A DNA stretch of 64,000 bases from Rhizophagus sp. LPA8_4_AMF. Its lineage: Eukaryota > Glomeromycota > Glomeromycetes > Glomerales > Glomeraceae. Each line of letters starts with the position of its first letter. Position 1 is the stretch's first letter. The stretch is from the NCBI GenBank assembly GCA_021464525.1, contig JADRCO010000043.1, positions 1 to 64,000 of the forward strand, in the 5' to 3' direction. This document shows positions 10,984 through 25,000 of this stretch, in pieces. The position numbers and the translations under genes are program-made. The notes under the pieces were generated by a model. The model was not told where the DNA came from and did no database searches. It worked only from the letters and a program-made list of their open reading frames with translations.

Positions 10984-12611
10984 TTACCTACCTTTTAATT
11001 GTAATGAACTAGAAACCTCCAAGTCAAATAATTGAGAATCTTGACAATCTATAAAAGAAATAAATTAACAATTATAAAATAAAATATTTAATTAAAAATT
11101 CCAAAAATAATACCTTTATTATTCTCTTCATCATCAAGGTATGTTGTAATAAGAGATGAATTAACAGGTTTTGTTAAATTATCAAACGTAAATAATCTAC
11201 TAGTATATATAGCATCAGGATTTTTCTCATATGAAGTTGAAATATTTGGTATTTCTTTATCAGCTTCTTCAAATATAGGCTTAATTTCTTTTCTTTGATA
11301 ACCAAACTTTTCATTTTCATAATAATATTCATCAAAAGAATGAAGCCAAAAAAATAGTATTTCATATAATTCTTGAGCTGTTGGTCTTTGATTTGAATTA
11401 GCATTCATACATTTATAAGCTAGTTTCTTATAAATTTCAGGAGTTCCTTTTCCAAATTCTGGTCTGAGTCCATTACATATTTCTAATGCTAAGGTAGTAT
11501 CATGTTTTCTTTTATAAAAAGGTGGTTTTCCAGATGAAACTTCAGTCATAATTACACCAAAACTATAAATATCTGAAGATAATGTATATGATTCTCCATT
11601 CAAAACTTCTGGGGCAATATATGGTAATACTCCACAAATTTTGTCATTTGATTCTTGTTTGTTTGATGGTCCAGATAATCCAAAATCTGAAATGTGAGTT
11701 CTAAGATTTACTTGTAATATATTACCACTGTGAAAATCTTTGTGACAATATCCCAATTCATGTAAACTTTTAAGTTTAAACGATAAGTTATATAAATGAG
11801 TAATTCTACTTTCCCATAAAATATTATTGAAATTGTGTGAAAGAACACTTCTCAAATTTCCTTTATCTGCAAATTGTAAAATCATCATAAGTTCTTCAGT
11901 TTCAGGATCTTTGGTCATTCCATAAAATTCCAATGAAGCTTCGGAAAGTGATTTATAAAATTTCCAATGTATATTAAGCTATCATTTGCATTTAATTAAT
12001 AAAGAAATTTTTAATTACCATTAATTATTAATTAAAATATGAAAGTTAATACAAAAACATACCTCATTTAAATATTCAACAGACATATTCTGTGATCCAT
12101 TCAACCTTTTCAAAGCAACATTGATAGGTTGAGATACCTTTTTTTTCCAACTTCCGTCATCTTGTTTATCATATTCTACTTTACCATCAATCCATGTTGC
12201 AGAATACACCTTTGCAAATCCACCTATTCCAATTTGTTTTACATCTTTAAATCTATCAAATGGTACCCATTCAAGAAATTTGACTTCACTAGTAATAAAA
12301 GCACCTTTTGCATCATAAATTGTATCTTTGATAAATTTATCAATTTCATTATTTCCGCTAGTCCAACTTTCAATCATTCTACATGGATCACATTTTTTAC
12401 ACCATAATTCTTCGATAAATGGTTTATTGCAATAAGAACAATTTTTATGGCTAATATTTAAAGAAGCTTCATTAAGTTCTTGCTTGTTTGATGATTGATG
12501 ATTTTCTGTTATTACATCTGTTTTTGTAATTATTGAATTTGTTGAGTTAGAATCTTTATTAGAGACATTTAATTTATTAAATAAGGACTTGAGTTTCTTG
12601 AGTTTATGCAT
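10984..12611 (-). CDS. Protein kinase, Glomeromycotina-expanded family
   Basis: Three exons: 12611-12063, 11978-11114 and 11048-10984, giving 492 residues. The introns (84 and 65 bases) have GTATGT/GTATTA donors and TAG acceptors, and the phases agree. A CSYC..CKKC cysteine pair (residues 58-74) precedes the kinase domain. The domain has a glycine loop GIGGFAKV (128-135), VALK with Lys168, HKDFHSGN with catalytic Asp264 (HKD in place of HRD), DFG at 281-283 and APE at 305-307. The tail ends in the QDSQLFDLEVSSS block common in these fungal kinases. All catalytic residues are present, so it is probably an active Ser/Thr or dual-specificity kinase; the substrate is unknown. The last exon is inferred from splice words and that tail. 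It lies downstream of helicase copy 1 on the same strand, with a close broken paralogue at 43978. Confidence 0.88.
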
Positions 12612-12693
12612 TAGGAATGGAAATTCTACTTAAAATGAGTTTAAAGAAAATTAAGAGTTATTGGCGTTATTTGCGTTACATTATATTTTTCTA

Positions 12694-13245
12694 ATCAATG
12701 AGGATAAAAAAGGAATTCAAATTTCAAATTTCGTATCACGGTAATACATGACAACTTTAGGTTGATCAATGGCTGATTAGGTTTCTTTTGTTGCGCCATT
12801 AATATTTTCTAATAAACAATAATAATTTGCTACAAAATAATTCTATGAAGGTGGAAAGCTAAAGTATATAGAATTTTGTGGTTAAAATTAACACTATCGT
12901 TAAGTAGAAGATGAATATACGGAATTTCGTTTCCCATACCTAATTTTTACAAATTGACAAAAAATATGAAAACATACAGTATAAGCACGTTCTTATCTAC
13001 ATATATTTGAAATATAGAAAACACAATAAATTTGCTGTGGCTTTTATTTTACGCTTTATTAGAAATGAAATGATATAAGTATCAGAAGATTTCGTTTATA
13101 TAAAAAATAAGTCATATAAAAGGAAAATTTTCACATATGTATCAAAGAATAATTGATATAAGAAACGCACAATAATACAAGAATTTTTCAGATTGAAAAT
13201 AACTAATGATTTGCCATTAATATATTTTTAACGTAATTTCTAAAT
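12694..13245. repeat. Direct repeat flanking the kinase gene, 5' copy
   Basis: This partner of the 10390-10925 repeat lies just upstream of the kinase start codon and so probably includes its promoter. Shared words in order: AATGAGGATAAA, ACAACTTTAGGTTGATCA, CTACAAAATAATTCTATGAA, GTTAAAATTAACACTATCG, CTTTATTAGAAATGAAA and GAAACGCACAATAATACAAG. Confidence 0.75.
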
Positions 13246-13249
13246 CTCA

Positions 13250-15020
13250 ATAACGCATAATAAAAAAAACTAAATATTGTGAGTTTGATTCGATAATTGA
13301 TTTGATTAATAACTTTCAATTAATAGATCATGGTAAAGAAAGTCGAGTCGAGTCGAATATTAAATACAGTTAGTTAAGAAATTAGGAAAGCTAAGAAATA
13401 ATTTAAAGGTTTAAAGATCTATGATGTACAGTCTGACCTTGGTATACCAATATTTAATATATCATTGTACTATTAAAACTTGATATAATGTCCATATATA
13501 TTTATCGTTACTTTTTTATTTGAAATTGCATAATATCATCAGTTATTTTAAATAAAATAAATAAAATTAATAAATGATATAAATTTTTTATCAAAAATAA
13601 AGATTTCAATTTGAATGGTTTAGAATATGAATAATTTGTTAAATAAAATTAAGAATAAAAGGAACGATTATTGACATCATAGTATATACTAGTTGTAATT
13701 ACTTATTCACAATCTTCACAATCTTCATTAATCAAGTTTATTTACTTGAATTTCTCATCAATAAAATCAATAAACTACATAATATTTAAGTGAGTATGAT
13801 TTCTATTTTCTGCACTTCCAGAAACATCATTACACTTTATATATTGATATGAATCTACAAATTCTGATAATTATTATGGAAATGTTTAATTAAAAAAATT
13901 AAAGGGAATAGTTCACGTGCCTATGTTATTAAACCATTCCTATTAAAGAATAAATTATTATATCACACAGCTTCATTATATTATTGAGCATTATTACATT
14001 AATAGAAAAGAAATTAGAATTTCATATGAAAGGATAAATGACGCTTTTTACGTTATTGAGCGTTATTTTATTTATAATCAATGAAATCATAAATCCTATT
14101 AAAAAGATAAATAGTGTCTTTTGCGTTATTGAATATTTTTATAACTTGAAAATCTATGATTCTATGAGAGAATATTTGAAAAATTCTTGCTGTCATTATA
14201 CAAATGATCTTGATCTCATTTACAAAGAATCCGATAATTCATGACTCTACTGCCTATTAAAAAGTACGTCTTTCGCTTAATAAACTCAAGTAAATAAATA
14301 ATTTGTTCATTATTTTTATGGAATATTAGCATAATAATAAATATTACGTCAAGATTGCCATTTAACGTTAAGTCTCATGAAAAAAATAGCACTACCACCA
14401 TTTTACGTTTTATCATAGAAAATTAAACAGTAAAAATAGCGAATCTTATGATATTTAAATTTTGAATGATTCTTAAATTTTCTAAATAAATAACAAAGTT
14501 GTTAGACATTTTCAAGAATTTCTTATATTTTATTATATACTATGGCGAGAATGATTTTTAAAATAATTTGATAGTAAGTTATCTAATGTAAATACAGAGA
14601 TTTAATTCAAATACGCGCTAATCGTTGTGAATTGTTATACACTTATACTCGACGTTATTATTATCTTTTGATATTTGTGATAACGATAATATTTACATTT
14701 TACAATATAACGTATTAGTTCGGTTAGGTGATTTTTATAATTATCGTATTAAGTGCTGCATTTAGTATTCCTCTTAAATTGTACTGGCAACGCTTAATAC
14801 AATTATTTTATATTTAATAATCTTTTATCACTTTTAATAAAAGTTCTACGACATTTACTTTTAGGTCGTCGGTCAACTTTAATATACGATCTACAATATA
14901 CGATTTATTCCAAAAAATTTAATACAGGTAAAATTTCAAACTAAATAACTACATGTTGTGATAATTCAATTAAAATTAAAATTCACTATTCAAAAAATGA
15001 TTCTATCGTAATAACTACAC
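13250..15020. other. Intergenic between kinase and helicase copy 1
   Basis: AT-rich. A 68-codon frame at 14038-14244 is not convincing and sits among repeated CTTTTTACGTTATTGAGCGTTAT-like words. A weak hairpin (AATTATCGTATTAAGTG and CGCTTAATACAATT) is at about 14736-14803. Nothing else is recognised. Confidence 0.4.
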
Positions 15021-15024
15021 CACT

Positions 15025-17896
15025 TTAGTAGTAATTATAATTCACGTTCCGTACATTATTAACACATTCATTACATGGAGGACATCTATAATAGTACTTT
15101 ATATTATGGCAATAGTTTTTACATCTATGATCTTTATGACCACAACGTAATGGTTTATCACATACATATCTACACTCTCCATGCTTTGTTCGTTTAATAG
15201 GCCTAATAGGTCTATTAGGGATATTAGGAACGGCAATAGCGTCTTTTTTATCTTTCTTTGCATGTGGTTTAGAATATTCTTGACATTCAGAACATTCAGT
15301 TAAACATACATGCCCACATTCCAACATTATATTGCATATCTCTCTACACTTAATATTGTAATCAGGCTCAAAGCACTAAAAGCATTAAAAAAAGCGGTTA
15401 GAAAAAAGATAAGTATTACCATGTATTACGTGCGTAAAAAAAAAAATTATACTTACATAAACCTTTTGATAGTGCTCGCAATAGGGTGATTTTTTATCAA
15501 CTAATACCATGCATTTAACCGTATTTCTAGCTTGTTTTTGCCAACATTTAGCATTTCGAATTACATGACGACAAGGTAATTTAACGTCTCCAACGGGAAC
15601 ATTACAATTAATCTTAGTATGTTCAGGATCATCTGAATGACATTTATAAATACATGGATGTCCACAAGGAAGTGATATGTTACATTTTTGACGACATCCA
15701 CCGTCCGGGCTAATTTGCGCAAATAGTTCAGGTTTATCAATAATATTCTTGTAATTGGGATGTTTGTTACATACAATTGGTATACCAGAACCAATTTGTG
15801 ATGGATTACGTTTACGTAAAATATCAATTACGGGAGCCCACATATTTTTAGATTTCTTAGCCATTAATTCAGAATTGCCAATAAGATACATTCCTTCCCG
15901 AGCACGTGACAATAACACGTTACTTCTATTGGAGCTTTTGAGAAATCCGATAGAATCACGTTCTCCAGTTCCGGAGTAATTACGAACTAATGAAACAATA
16001 ACTATGTTTGCTTCTTCACCTTGAAAATTATCAACAGTTCTTAAAGTAATTGGTTGGCTTAAAGAAGTTTTTGAAGTAGAATTATAGTTATTTCTACCAT
16101 CCCGTCCTTCCAATTCGGCAATGTCTTGAGCGTCTCTTTCATCAATAACGACAACGAATAATTCAGCTAAAGCGTCTCTAATTTTAACCATTTGTCCTAA
16201 ATATGGAGTAAGTACTGCTATATCTTCAGGTTTATTATATCCATTTCTAACAAAATATTTTACCATTTCAACTACCATTTTAACCTCATATCTATTAACA
16301 TGAGATTTCATAGCAAAATCCCCACCAGTATTATCTTCCGGATTTCTATGATCAATAAAATACACGTTGTGTTGAGCTCCACATACATTTGGATATCTAG
16401 CAGTATTTTCACCATCGATTAAATCTGGATAAAGTGTAGTTCTAATTAGGTCAGAAATCTCTTTCTTTCTCATACGTCTTTGAGTTAAAAGTTGAGTTTT
16501 TTCAATTTTAATTGCATTATCTCCGTTAACTAATCTTTCAAATAATGATTTATCTAATTGATAATTTTTTCCTGTTGAAGAATCTATACTAAGGGAATAC
16601 GTTGCAATATGAGGTCGAAGTTGATTATGATCTCCAATTAATATTAAATGTTGAGTTGACGGAGTTAATGCGCTAAGAATATGAGCTTCTAAAACTTCAC
16701 CGGCTTCTTCACAGATAATAATTTTAGGGTTAATTGACTTAATTAAATTTTGAAATTTAGCTGCACCACTCGTAGTCATACCAATAACATCCCTATTTAA
16801 TAATATTATACGATTTTCTTCATCATAAATATCGTTCATTACTTGACGTTCTTTATCATGCCTTTTTTCTAAACTTGATAATTCTTGTACAAATTTTTCA
16901 TTAATTTTTGTACGCCAATGATCATGAAGTCTTTGTCTTTCTACTTTTGACATTTTCCAAATCGAATAATCCTTTAATAATATGTTCAAGGAACGATCTG
17001 TTTTTGGTTCTTCATAATTTTCGATCCATTGTAATGTTTTATAATCAATTTGTGAATTATCGTCAATACTTTTTGATGCTTCATTTAATGCTTCGAATTC
17101 ATCAAAACTCATCCATTTTTTGGTTTTCTTTTTCTGATCATTCTCATTTACTTTCTGTTGCTGCTGTTGTTGTTGTATTAATAAAATATATTTTCTCTTG
17201 TTAATTATCCTAATATCTTCTCCATATAACCATTGTTCAAATATAGATAATTTGCTATTTCGTCTATTTCGAACTGTTTGAAATTTATCATAAGATCCTT
17301 CTTCAGTTTCATCTACTTCGGAATCATTACCAATAGTTTCCATAACCCAACTAGGTAAATAAGTATCAGATTTCGTAGTGAATCTATCGTAAAAATCTTT
17401 ACCTTCATTCATCAAATATCCTTGTATATTGTCCCATGATACGCATTTTTTAGTTAAACTATTTTTTATTCTATCGATATTTTTTTCTATAGAATTTAAT
17501 TGCTTACGTGAATTCGATTTTAATTTACCAATACCATTACGCTTATACCTTTTAGATATTTCTTCTAAATTATATTCTTTAATCCTTTCAGATTCTGTTT
17601 GAGAACCCAATCTTATTATATTCGTTATACCTACATCAAGTAGATGCTAGTGAAAAGAGAAAAGAAAATTTAATATTTAAATATAATAAATATCAAAAAT
17701 GTTTTAATGTAATTTTTACCTCTAAGAATTGGTCAAGAGCGTGATTGGTAAAACAGATTGTAAGAATAGGACCAATTTTTGATTTTTGATTTTCTTTTGC
17801 TAATAACACTTTCATAATTTCAATACCGACTACAGTTTTACCAGTACCAGGTGGTCCTATTAATTTACAGATAAATTTATCAATAATTTGTTATAA

Positions 17897-17930
<34 letters not shown>

Positions 17931-20363
17931 GTTACATACCTTCAATTAATGCAATTTCACGCGTTAAAGCCGATATCAATGCTTTAGCTACAATTGAAAA
18001 TTATTATTTTTTTTTTTTACAAAAGTTAATAAACCCTTTCTTTATAAGAATACGTTAAAATATTTGTACACATATTATAAAAAAGATTCGATTACCTTGA
18101 GTGTCGTCTAATTTACTAGCAGCGGTAATATTTTTTGCTACTGTATCATAACTATTTCTATTTGCTACAACTAATTTTAAATTTTGTCCCTTACTTTCAC
18201 ATAAAACTGATAAATCAAATTGAAATCCTGGAGCTCTAGTATACATTGGAGTATCAACTTTAATATCATGGTTTCCTTTAAGATTAGGAGCGAAATATTT
18301 TTCAAAAGGTAAAGAAGAAGGATTCGTCGTTTGAAGAGTTTTAAGAATATGATAATAAGCTTCTAAATAAATACTTGTCGATTCTACCAAAAATCTTTTT
18401 TCTAATAATTGATCCGTTATATTATCATAATTTGAAATTTCATTTAATGCGATAGAATAAATTGATGGATCAACAAAACTAATATCAATATCTGCATGAT
18501 CATCATATTTAGCTAAAATTTTTTCATCTCTTGATATAACAATTCCAAAATAAATTGAATAATTATTCTTAAAACTTTTCGATGGTAATAAAAGAGCAAC
18601 TAAATTACCAGTTAATAATCTTTTACTCTTTACCCAATATTCTTTTCTTTCAAATTCATCTTTTGCTCCACGAATTTTTGGAAAAGTAAATCTCATAGTA
18701 TAAGCAAGACCTTTTCTTCTATCACAAGTAATATTAATAAATTGTACATAAGTATATACTTGTAAATCACCATTATCGGCTCTACCACCATCGTAAGTAA
18801 ATCTACCTCCTTCTTGTTGTATTTTCTTTAATTCCGTTGAAGGCTGATCTTTTGACAATGCTTTTATGAAATTTGATATTCCACCACGTATCGGATTTAA
18901 CATGTCTTCTCTTGAAAGACGAAATTGTGTATCAAGTAATCTAGCAGCTCCGTCAGGTAAAAAATGTAGTGTACCGGGCATTGGAGAGGGTAAAAATGGT
19001 CGACGATTACATAATATCTCTCCTCTTGTAGGAATAACTGATATATTTCGAATTTTTACATAATCATTATCATGTCTCACACCATCTTTTGATAATTCAC
19101 CAGGTAAATCAAAAGAATTTATAACATCAAATTTACTAGAAAACTCTCTAGAACGTAAATAAGAATTTGAATTAGAATTCTTTTCATTTGACGTATCTAA
19201 CATCTTATTAATGCTTTCCATTTCTTTTTCTAATATCATAAAAAAATACTCTCTAGTTTCCAAATTATTAATTAATGGATCAGAAAATTGTTGTTGCCCA
19301 ATTGATTGAATTGATTGTTGATATATAGTCTTTAATTTTTGCAGATCACGAACGATCTTATGCATCGTCTTATTAACAGAAGCTTCTCTGATTCGACGTA
19401 ATATTTCCGTGAGTAATCGAACGATTACTAAGAAAAATGTTCCTAAGCTATTAAATTAAAAAAAGAGAGAGAATTAGCTCACATCAGGTTTTTGCGCGTA
19501 CATAGAATGACATAAAGGGTACTTACGAATATGGAATAAATGAATAACGATCACGTGATAATAATTCTTCCATGCTAACTTGATTATCTTTCACAGAATT
19601 ACGTTGCACCAACGTTTCCAACATTTTCATCACGTTCCTATCAATAAATGAGTCCTTAATAAAAAAAGCGAACGTTAATAATAATATTTTTTTCTCAAAA
19701 ATCAAATAGTTTCATCGGTTTACTTACGAGATTTGCGTAGACAACCGTAAAGATGGCGTGAACATATGTTTCCAAAATACATTCAGTAATAGCGGTTCTA
19801 GTCAATAATCCCAATAAGGGTAATATGACAAATTGGAAAGATAATACGCTGACGTTTAATCCCGCATCACATGACATTGAAAGAAAATTCATAACCTCTT
19901 TTAATCTTTCGAGACCACCTTCAGGATTACCCAATTCTTCTACCAAATCTTCTATTTCATGACCAGTACGAGAATCAGCTGTAACTAATGCTGAACTAAC
20001 AAAATTTCTAGCATCATTTTGATTCCAAAAATGTTTTTCCCATACAATTTTTTTCCAAATATTTTTAATAGGACCCCCATTAACGATAAAAACTAATCGA
20101 TCACTACCATTATATGTTAATTCGGAAGAACCAAAATTTTTAATATTGATTTCTTGTTGTAAACGCATTATTTCAATTATTTCAGGTGATGGTGTAAAAT
20201 TCCAATTATTACGTTTTCCACCACCATTATTACCACTACTATTTTTTCCATTATTTGGATTCGCTTTTGCTTTTTTACTTTTTTTACTTTTTTTACCGGT
20301 ATTGTTTACATTATTATTATTATTATTATTGGAACCGGATTTTTGTCCTTTCTTTTTAGACAT
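15025..20363 (-). CDS. ZNFX1-like SF1 helicase, copy 1 (C-terminally short)
   Basis: Seven exons: 20363-19728, 19654-19527, 19447-18096, 17987-17940, 17856-17720, 17646-15457 and 15375-15025, giving 1613 residues with consistent phases. The order is an Asn/Lys/Gly-rich low-complexity start, a helical region, the ZNFX1 signature LLDTQFRLSREDMLNPIRGG, Walker A GPPGTGKT (722-729, split by intron 4), a polyQ run near 925, the Walker B variant CEEAGE (about 1079), GDHNQLRP, DNFQGEEAN and LLSRAREGM. NFX1-type Cys/His repeats follow. UPF1-like helicases of this type bind and remodel RNA; relatives act in RNA silencing and antiviral sensing. It stops soon after a CPPC in exon 7, where copies 3 and 4 continue for hundreds of residues. 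Confidence 0.9.
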
Positions 20364-22021
20364 GAGTGAAAAAAAAAATAAAAAAGAAAAAAAAATACTA
20401 TTTTTTTCGATGACTCAAAAAAAAATAACGCCTTTTTAAAAGGATAATTTCGATCCCGACATTTTTTTTTTTTTTTTGTGGCAAATAACTTTTAGCCAAG
20501 ATTCTTTTTTTTTTTTAATAAAGAACCCCAGAAATTGCCAATAAAACAAGTAGTGAAACTTTTGTTACATATAATCTTAAGAGAAAAAGGAAATTCTTAT
20601 CACCATTTTGGGGAATAATAATAAACAAATTTAGTATTTAACATTAATATGTGAAACGCTCAAAGATTTTAACAAAACAAGAATTAAAAAAAAAGAAAAA
20701 GAAAAAGAAAAAGAAAAAAAGGAAAAAAAGAAAAATATCAAATTTTTCGGAGATGGAATTTTTTAGAAAGTATACAAGGGCTGTGCTCAGAAACACAACA
20801 TAATTTGATTTTAATAATTAGATTGTGTAATATGGCTGATGATTGATGAATACTCCTGCATCTCGGGTATCGGGATTGAATAATAAAAGAAATAAACAGG
20901 TGTAAAAAAAAAATGATTGTTACTATATATGTCAATCACAAATATGTCAAACAAATCTTAATTATTACTTTTGTGATCGTAAACGGTAGAAATTTTTGTG
21001 ATCCCTTATCTGTTATCTTTGACAATCAAAGTTTAGATTCTTTTGAAAAAAATATACAGTGTTAGAAATATTGTTTGATTCTTTTTTTGACCTCTGTTTT
21101 TCGTCAAAGTGTCAAATGCAATAGGTAGTACAGCAGTAGTAGTACGATACACTCGGCACGGATAAACATTTAATAACAATGGACACTTAATCTTATTCAC
21201 GTTAAAATTTTACTGTATTAATTTATATAACTGAGATTATCTAAATATTAAAATATTGCATCAGTGAGTGATTAAAAGCTATTAAAGAAATGGCTAAAGA
21301 GGATCGCTCTCAGTGCCAGTAGTGTCTGTAGAAACCATTACTGCGCCGCACCCACGACTTAATCACTCATTTTCACCGTTATTAGAGCCAAATCCTTCAT
21401 AATATCTGATATATGCTAACTTTTTTATTGAAAAAATTGTAACTATAAAATTATGTTTCAAAATATCTGAATATATATATATATATATGATATTTTAAAA
21501 GGTCGTCAGCCAAAAATATTGTTCTAGTCGTTTAAAGTGGGTTAATATTTATGTTATTATGTGAAACATACCGGTAATTTTAATATATTTATTATGTTAT
21601 AACTATTACATGTAGAAGTAGTGCAACTAAACTCTGCATGAAAAAGATCAATAAAGGATCTTGACAAATAATAACACATTAAACAAAATCGCATAAGTTA
21701 ACAGCCACAAAAAATAAAAAGGACAATAATCATAAGTTTTACACATGTCAAAAAGATAAAGAAAAAAAAACTTATATTCTTTTTGATTCACGCCCCAAAT
21801 CACTGAATTTTGTATCACGTCGGTTCTTAAACTCTCGTTATTGTCTACAAATTTAGTAAGTAGATCATTTTGAATACGTACTTGTGTCACATATTAGGAT
21901 ATTTAATAACGTTTGTTCTTAAGAAAAATCCTTTTTCATCAACTCACTACTCTGTAAATATTTTTTGCTTGATATATTTATTATTAGAGTAAATTCTATC
22001 GTATTTTGAACTTTATCAAAT
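20364..22021. other. Head-to-head intergenic region between helicase copies 1 and 2
   Basis: Shared upstream region of two divergent genes. It contains a (GAAAAA)n microsatellite at about 20685-20735. A 116-base element at 21261-21376 has GAGTGATTAA/TTAATCACTC ends. An (AT)n run is at 21472-21488. The minus frame 21890-21648 (80 codons) has a protein-like first half and a Phe/Leu-rich second half, and I do not recognise it. No trace of exons 1-2 for copy 2 was found. Confidence 0.45.
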
Positions 22022-25000
22022 ATGAATAATCAGAAATATTATAGAAAATCTGATTTTACAAGATCTTATGATCCACCAGGAGAATTATCAAAAAATGGTA
22101 TAAGGCATGATAATGATTTTGTAAAAATTTCTGATATATCTATTATTCCTACAATAAAAGAAATGTTGTGTGATCGTCCGCCTTTTTTACCTTCTTCACT
22201 TCCTGATACTCCGCATTTTTTACCCGATGGAGCCACTAAATTACTTGATACACAATTTCGTCTTTTAAGAGAAGATATGTTAAATCCGATACGTGGTGGT
22301 TTATCAAATTTCTTGAATGAATTATCACAAAATTGGTCTAATGAATTAAAAAAAATACAAGATGAAGGTGGTAGATATACAGGAAATGATAATGGTGATT
22401 TATATGTATATCCTTATATACAATTTGTTAATATTATTTGTGATAGAAAAAAAGGTTTTGCTTGTACTATAAGATTTACTCCTCCAAAAATTCGTGATGC
22501 AAAAGATGAATTTGATAGAAGAGAATATTGGGAAAAATGTAGAAGATTATTAACTGGTAATTTAGTTATGATTTTATTACCATCTAGAAGAGCTCAATTA
22601 AATAATTTTACAAATAGTGAAGGTTTATATTCAATTTATTTTGGTATAGTTACATCAAGAGATGAAAAAATTTTATCAAAATATGATGATCATGCAGAAA
22701 TTGATATTAGTTTTATTGATTCATCAATTTATTCTATAGCATTAAATGAAATTTCAAATTATGATAGGATAACAAAAAATTCCTTAGAAAAAAGATTTTT
22801 AATAGAATCGACAAGTATTTATACAGAAGCTTATTATCATATTCTTAAAACTCTTCAAACAATGAAACCTTCTTCTTTACCTTTTGATAAATATTTGGCT
22901 CCTAATCTTAATGGAAAACGTAATATTGATATTAAAGTTGAAACTCCAATGTATACTAGAGCTTTAGGATTTCAATTTGATTTATCAATTTTATGTAAAT
23001 ATGAAAAAAATTTAAAATTAAATGTTTCCGATACATATACTTATGATAAAGTAGCAAAGAGAATTACTAAATATAGTGACATTGGTAAATTACCAGATGG
23101 AACTTCATATGGATTAGACGAAACTCAAGGTAATTTATTAAAAGAAAAATAAGGAAAAAACTTCTTGAAAAAAAATTAAAAAAAAATTTTTATTTTTATA
23201 GCCAAGGCGTTAATATTTGCTTTAACACGTGAAATTGCATTGATTGAAGGTATGTAAAAAATACAGTTTCGTTGAATTATTTTATATAAAAATATAAAAT
23301 AATCATATATTCTCTCTTCCTTTTTTTTTTATAGGACCACCTGGTACTGGTAAAACTGTAGTTGGCGTTCAAATAATGAAAGTATTATTGGCGAAAGAAA
23401 ATCGAAGATCAAATATTGGTCCTATTCTTACCATTTGTTTTACTAATCACGCTCTCGATCAATTCTTAGAGGTAAAATTTATATAATTGTATTTAAATAT
23501 TTTTTAAATAACATTCTTACTTTACACTTTCTTTCTACTAGCACCTACTTGATGAAGGTATAACAGAAATAGTGAGATTAGGTACTCGAACAAAATCTGA
23601 GAGAATCAAACAATTTAGTTTAGAAGAAGTTTCTAAAGAATATTCTTATAATAAAAAATCAATATGGATGACACATACGAAATTAAATCAAATAGAAGAA
23701 GAGGCCAATGAAATAAAAAATATTTTACTTAAAAAATGGGTATCATGGGATGATATACGAGAATATTTGATGATTGAAGAAAAAAGATTTTATTATAAAT
23801 TTAATGATATATATAATAGTAATTTACCTTATTGGGTTTCGGAAGCTATTAATAATGCTGATGAAGTTGAGGAAGAATCATCTCCGAGTAAGTTTAAAAT
23901 TGTTCGAAATAAACGAAATAAAAATTCATCTATATTCGAACAATGGTTAAATGGTGAGGATATTAGATTAATTAATAAGAGAAAAGAAATCTTATTAAAA
24001 CAACAAAAGGAGGATGAGAAGAAAAATAAGAAAAAGGATCAGAGTAAGAAAAACAAAAAATGGATAAGTTTTAGTGAATTTGAGGAATTAGAAAAAAAAT
24101 CAAAAAACAAAGAAGAAAATTCAAATGATCAAATAAATTATGAAGAAATACAATGGATCAAAAATTATAATGAACCAAAAACAAATCGTCTTTTAGATTC
24201 ATTATTAAATGATTATTCAATTTGGGAAATGTCAAAAGTAGAAAGACAAAGACTTCATGATCATTGGCGTACAAAAATCAATAAAAAATTTGTGGACAAA
24301 TTGTTAGATTTAGAAAAAAAGCATGAAGAAGAACGTCAAGTAATTAATAATCTTTATGACGATGGAAATCGACAATTATTATTAAGTAAGGATGTTATTG
24401 GTATGACCACAAATGGTGCAGCTAAATTTCAAGACCTTATTCGATCTATTAACCCTAAAATTATTGTCTGTGAAGAAGCCGGTGAAGTTTTAGAAGCTCA
24501 TATTCTTAGTGCATTAACTCCGTCAACCCAACATTTAATATTGATTGGAGACCATAATCAACTTAGACCTCATATCTCAACTTATTCTCTTAGTATGGAT
24601 TCTTCAACGGGAAAGATTTATCAATTGGATAAATCATTGTTTGAAAGATTAGTTTATGGTGATAAATCAGTTAAAATCGAAAAATCTCAACTTTTAACAC
24701 AAAGACGTATGAGAAAGAAAGAGATTTCTGACTTAATTAGATATACACTGTATCCAAATTTAATCGATGGTGAAAATACCGCTAGATATCCAAATGTACG
24801 TGGAGCTCAACGCAACGTATATTTTATTGATCATAGAAATCCGGAAGATAGTACTGGTGGGGATTTAGCAATGAAATCTCATGTGAATAGATATGAGGTT
24901 CAAATGGTAGTTGAAATGGTAAAATATTTCGTTAGGAATGGATATACTAAACCTGAAGACATAGCTGTACTTACTCCTTATTTAGGACAAATGATTAAAA

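Noticed and set aside
14038-14244. 68-codon frame between kinase and helicase copy 1
   Set aside because: It consists of repeated TTTTACGTTATTGA-like words and has no protein-like pattern beyond Ile/Tyr/Asn richness.
19523-19705. Separate small gene of 60 codons
   Set aside because: It is exon 2 of helicase copy 1; splice sites and phase match exon 2 of copies 3 and 4.
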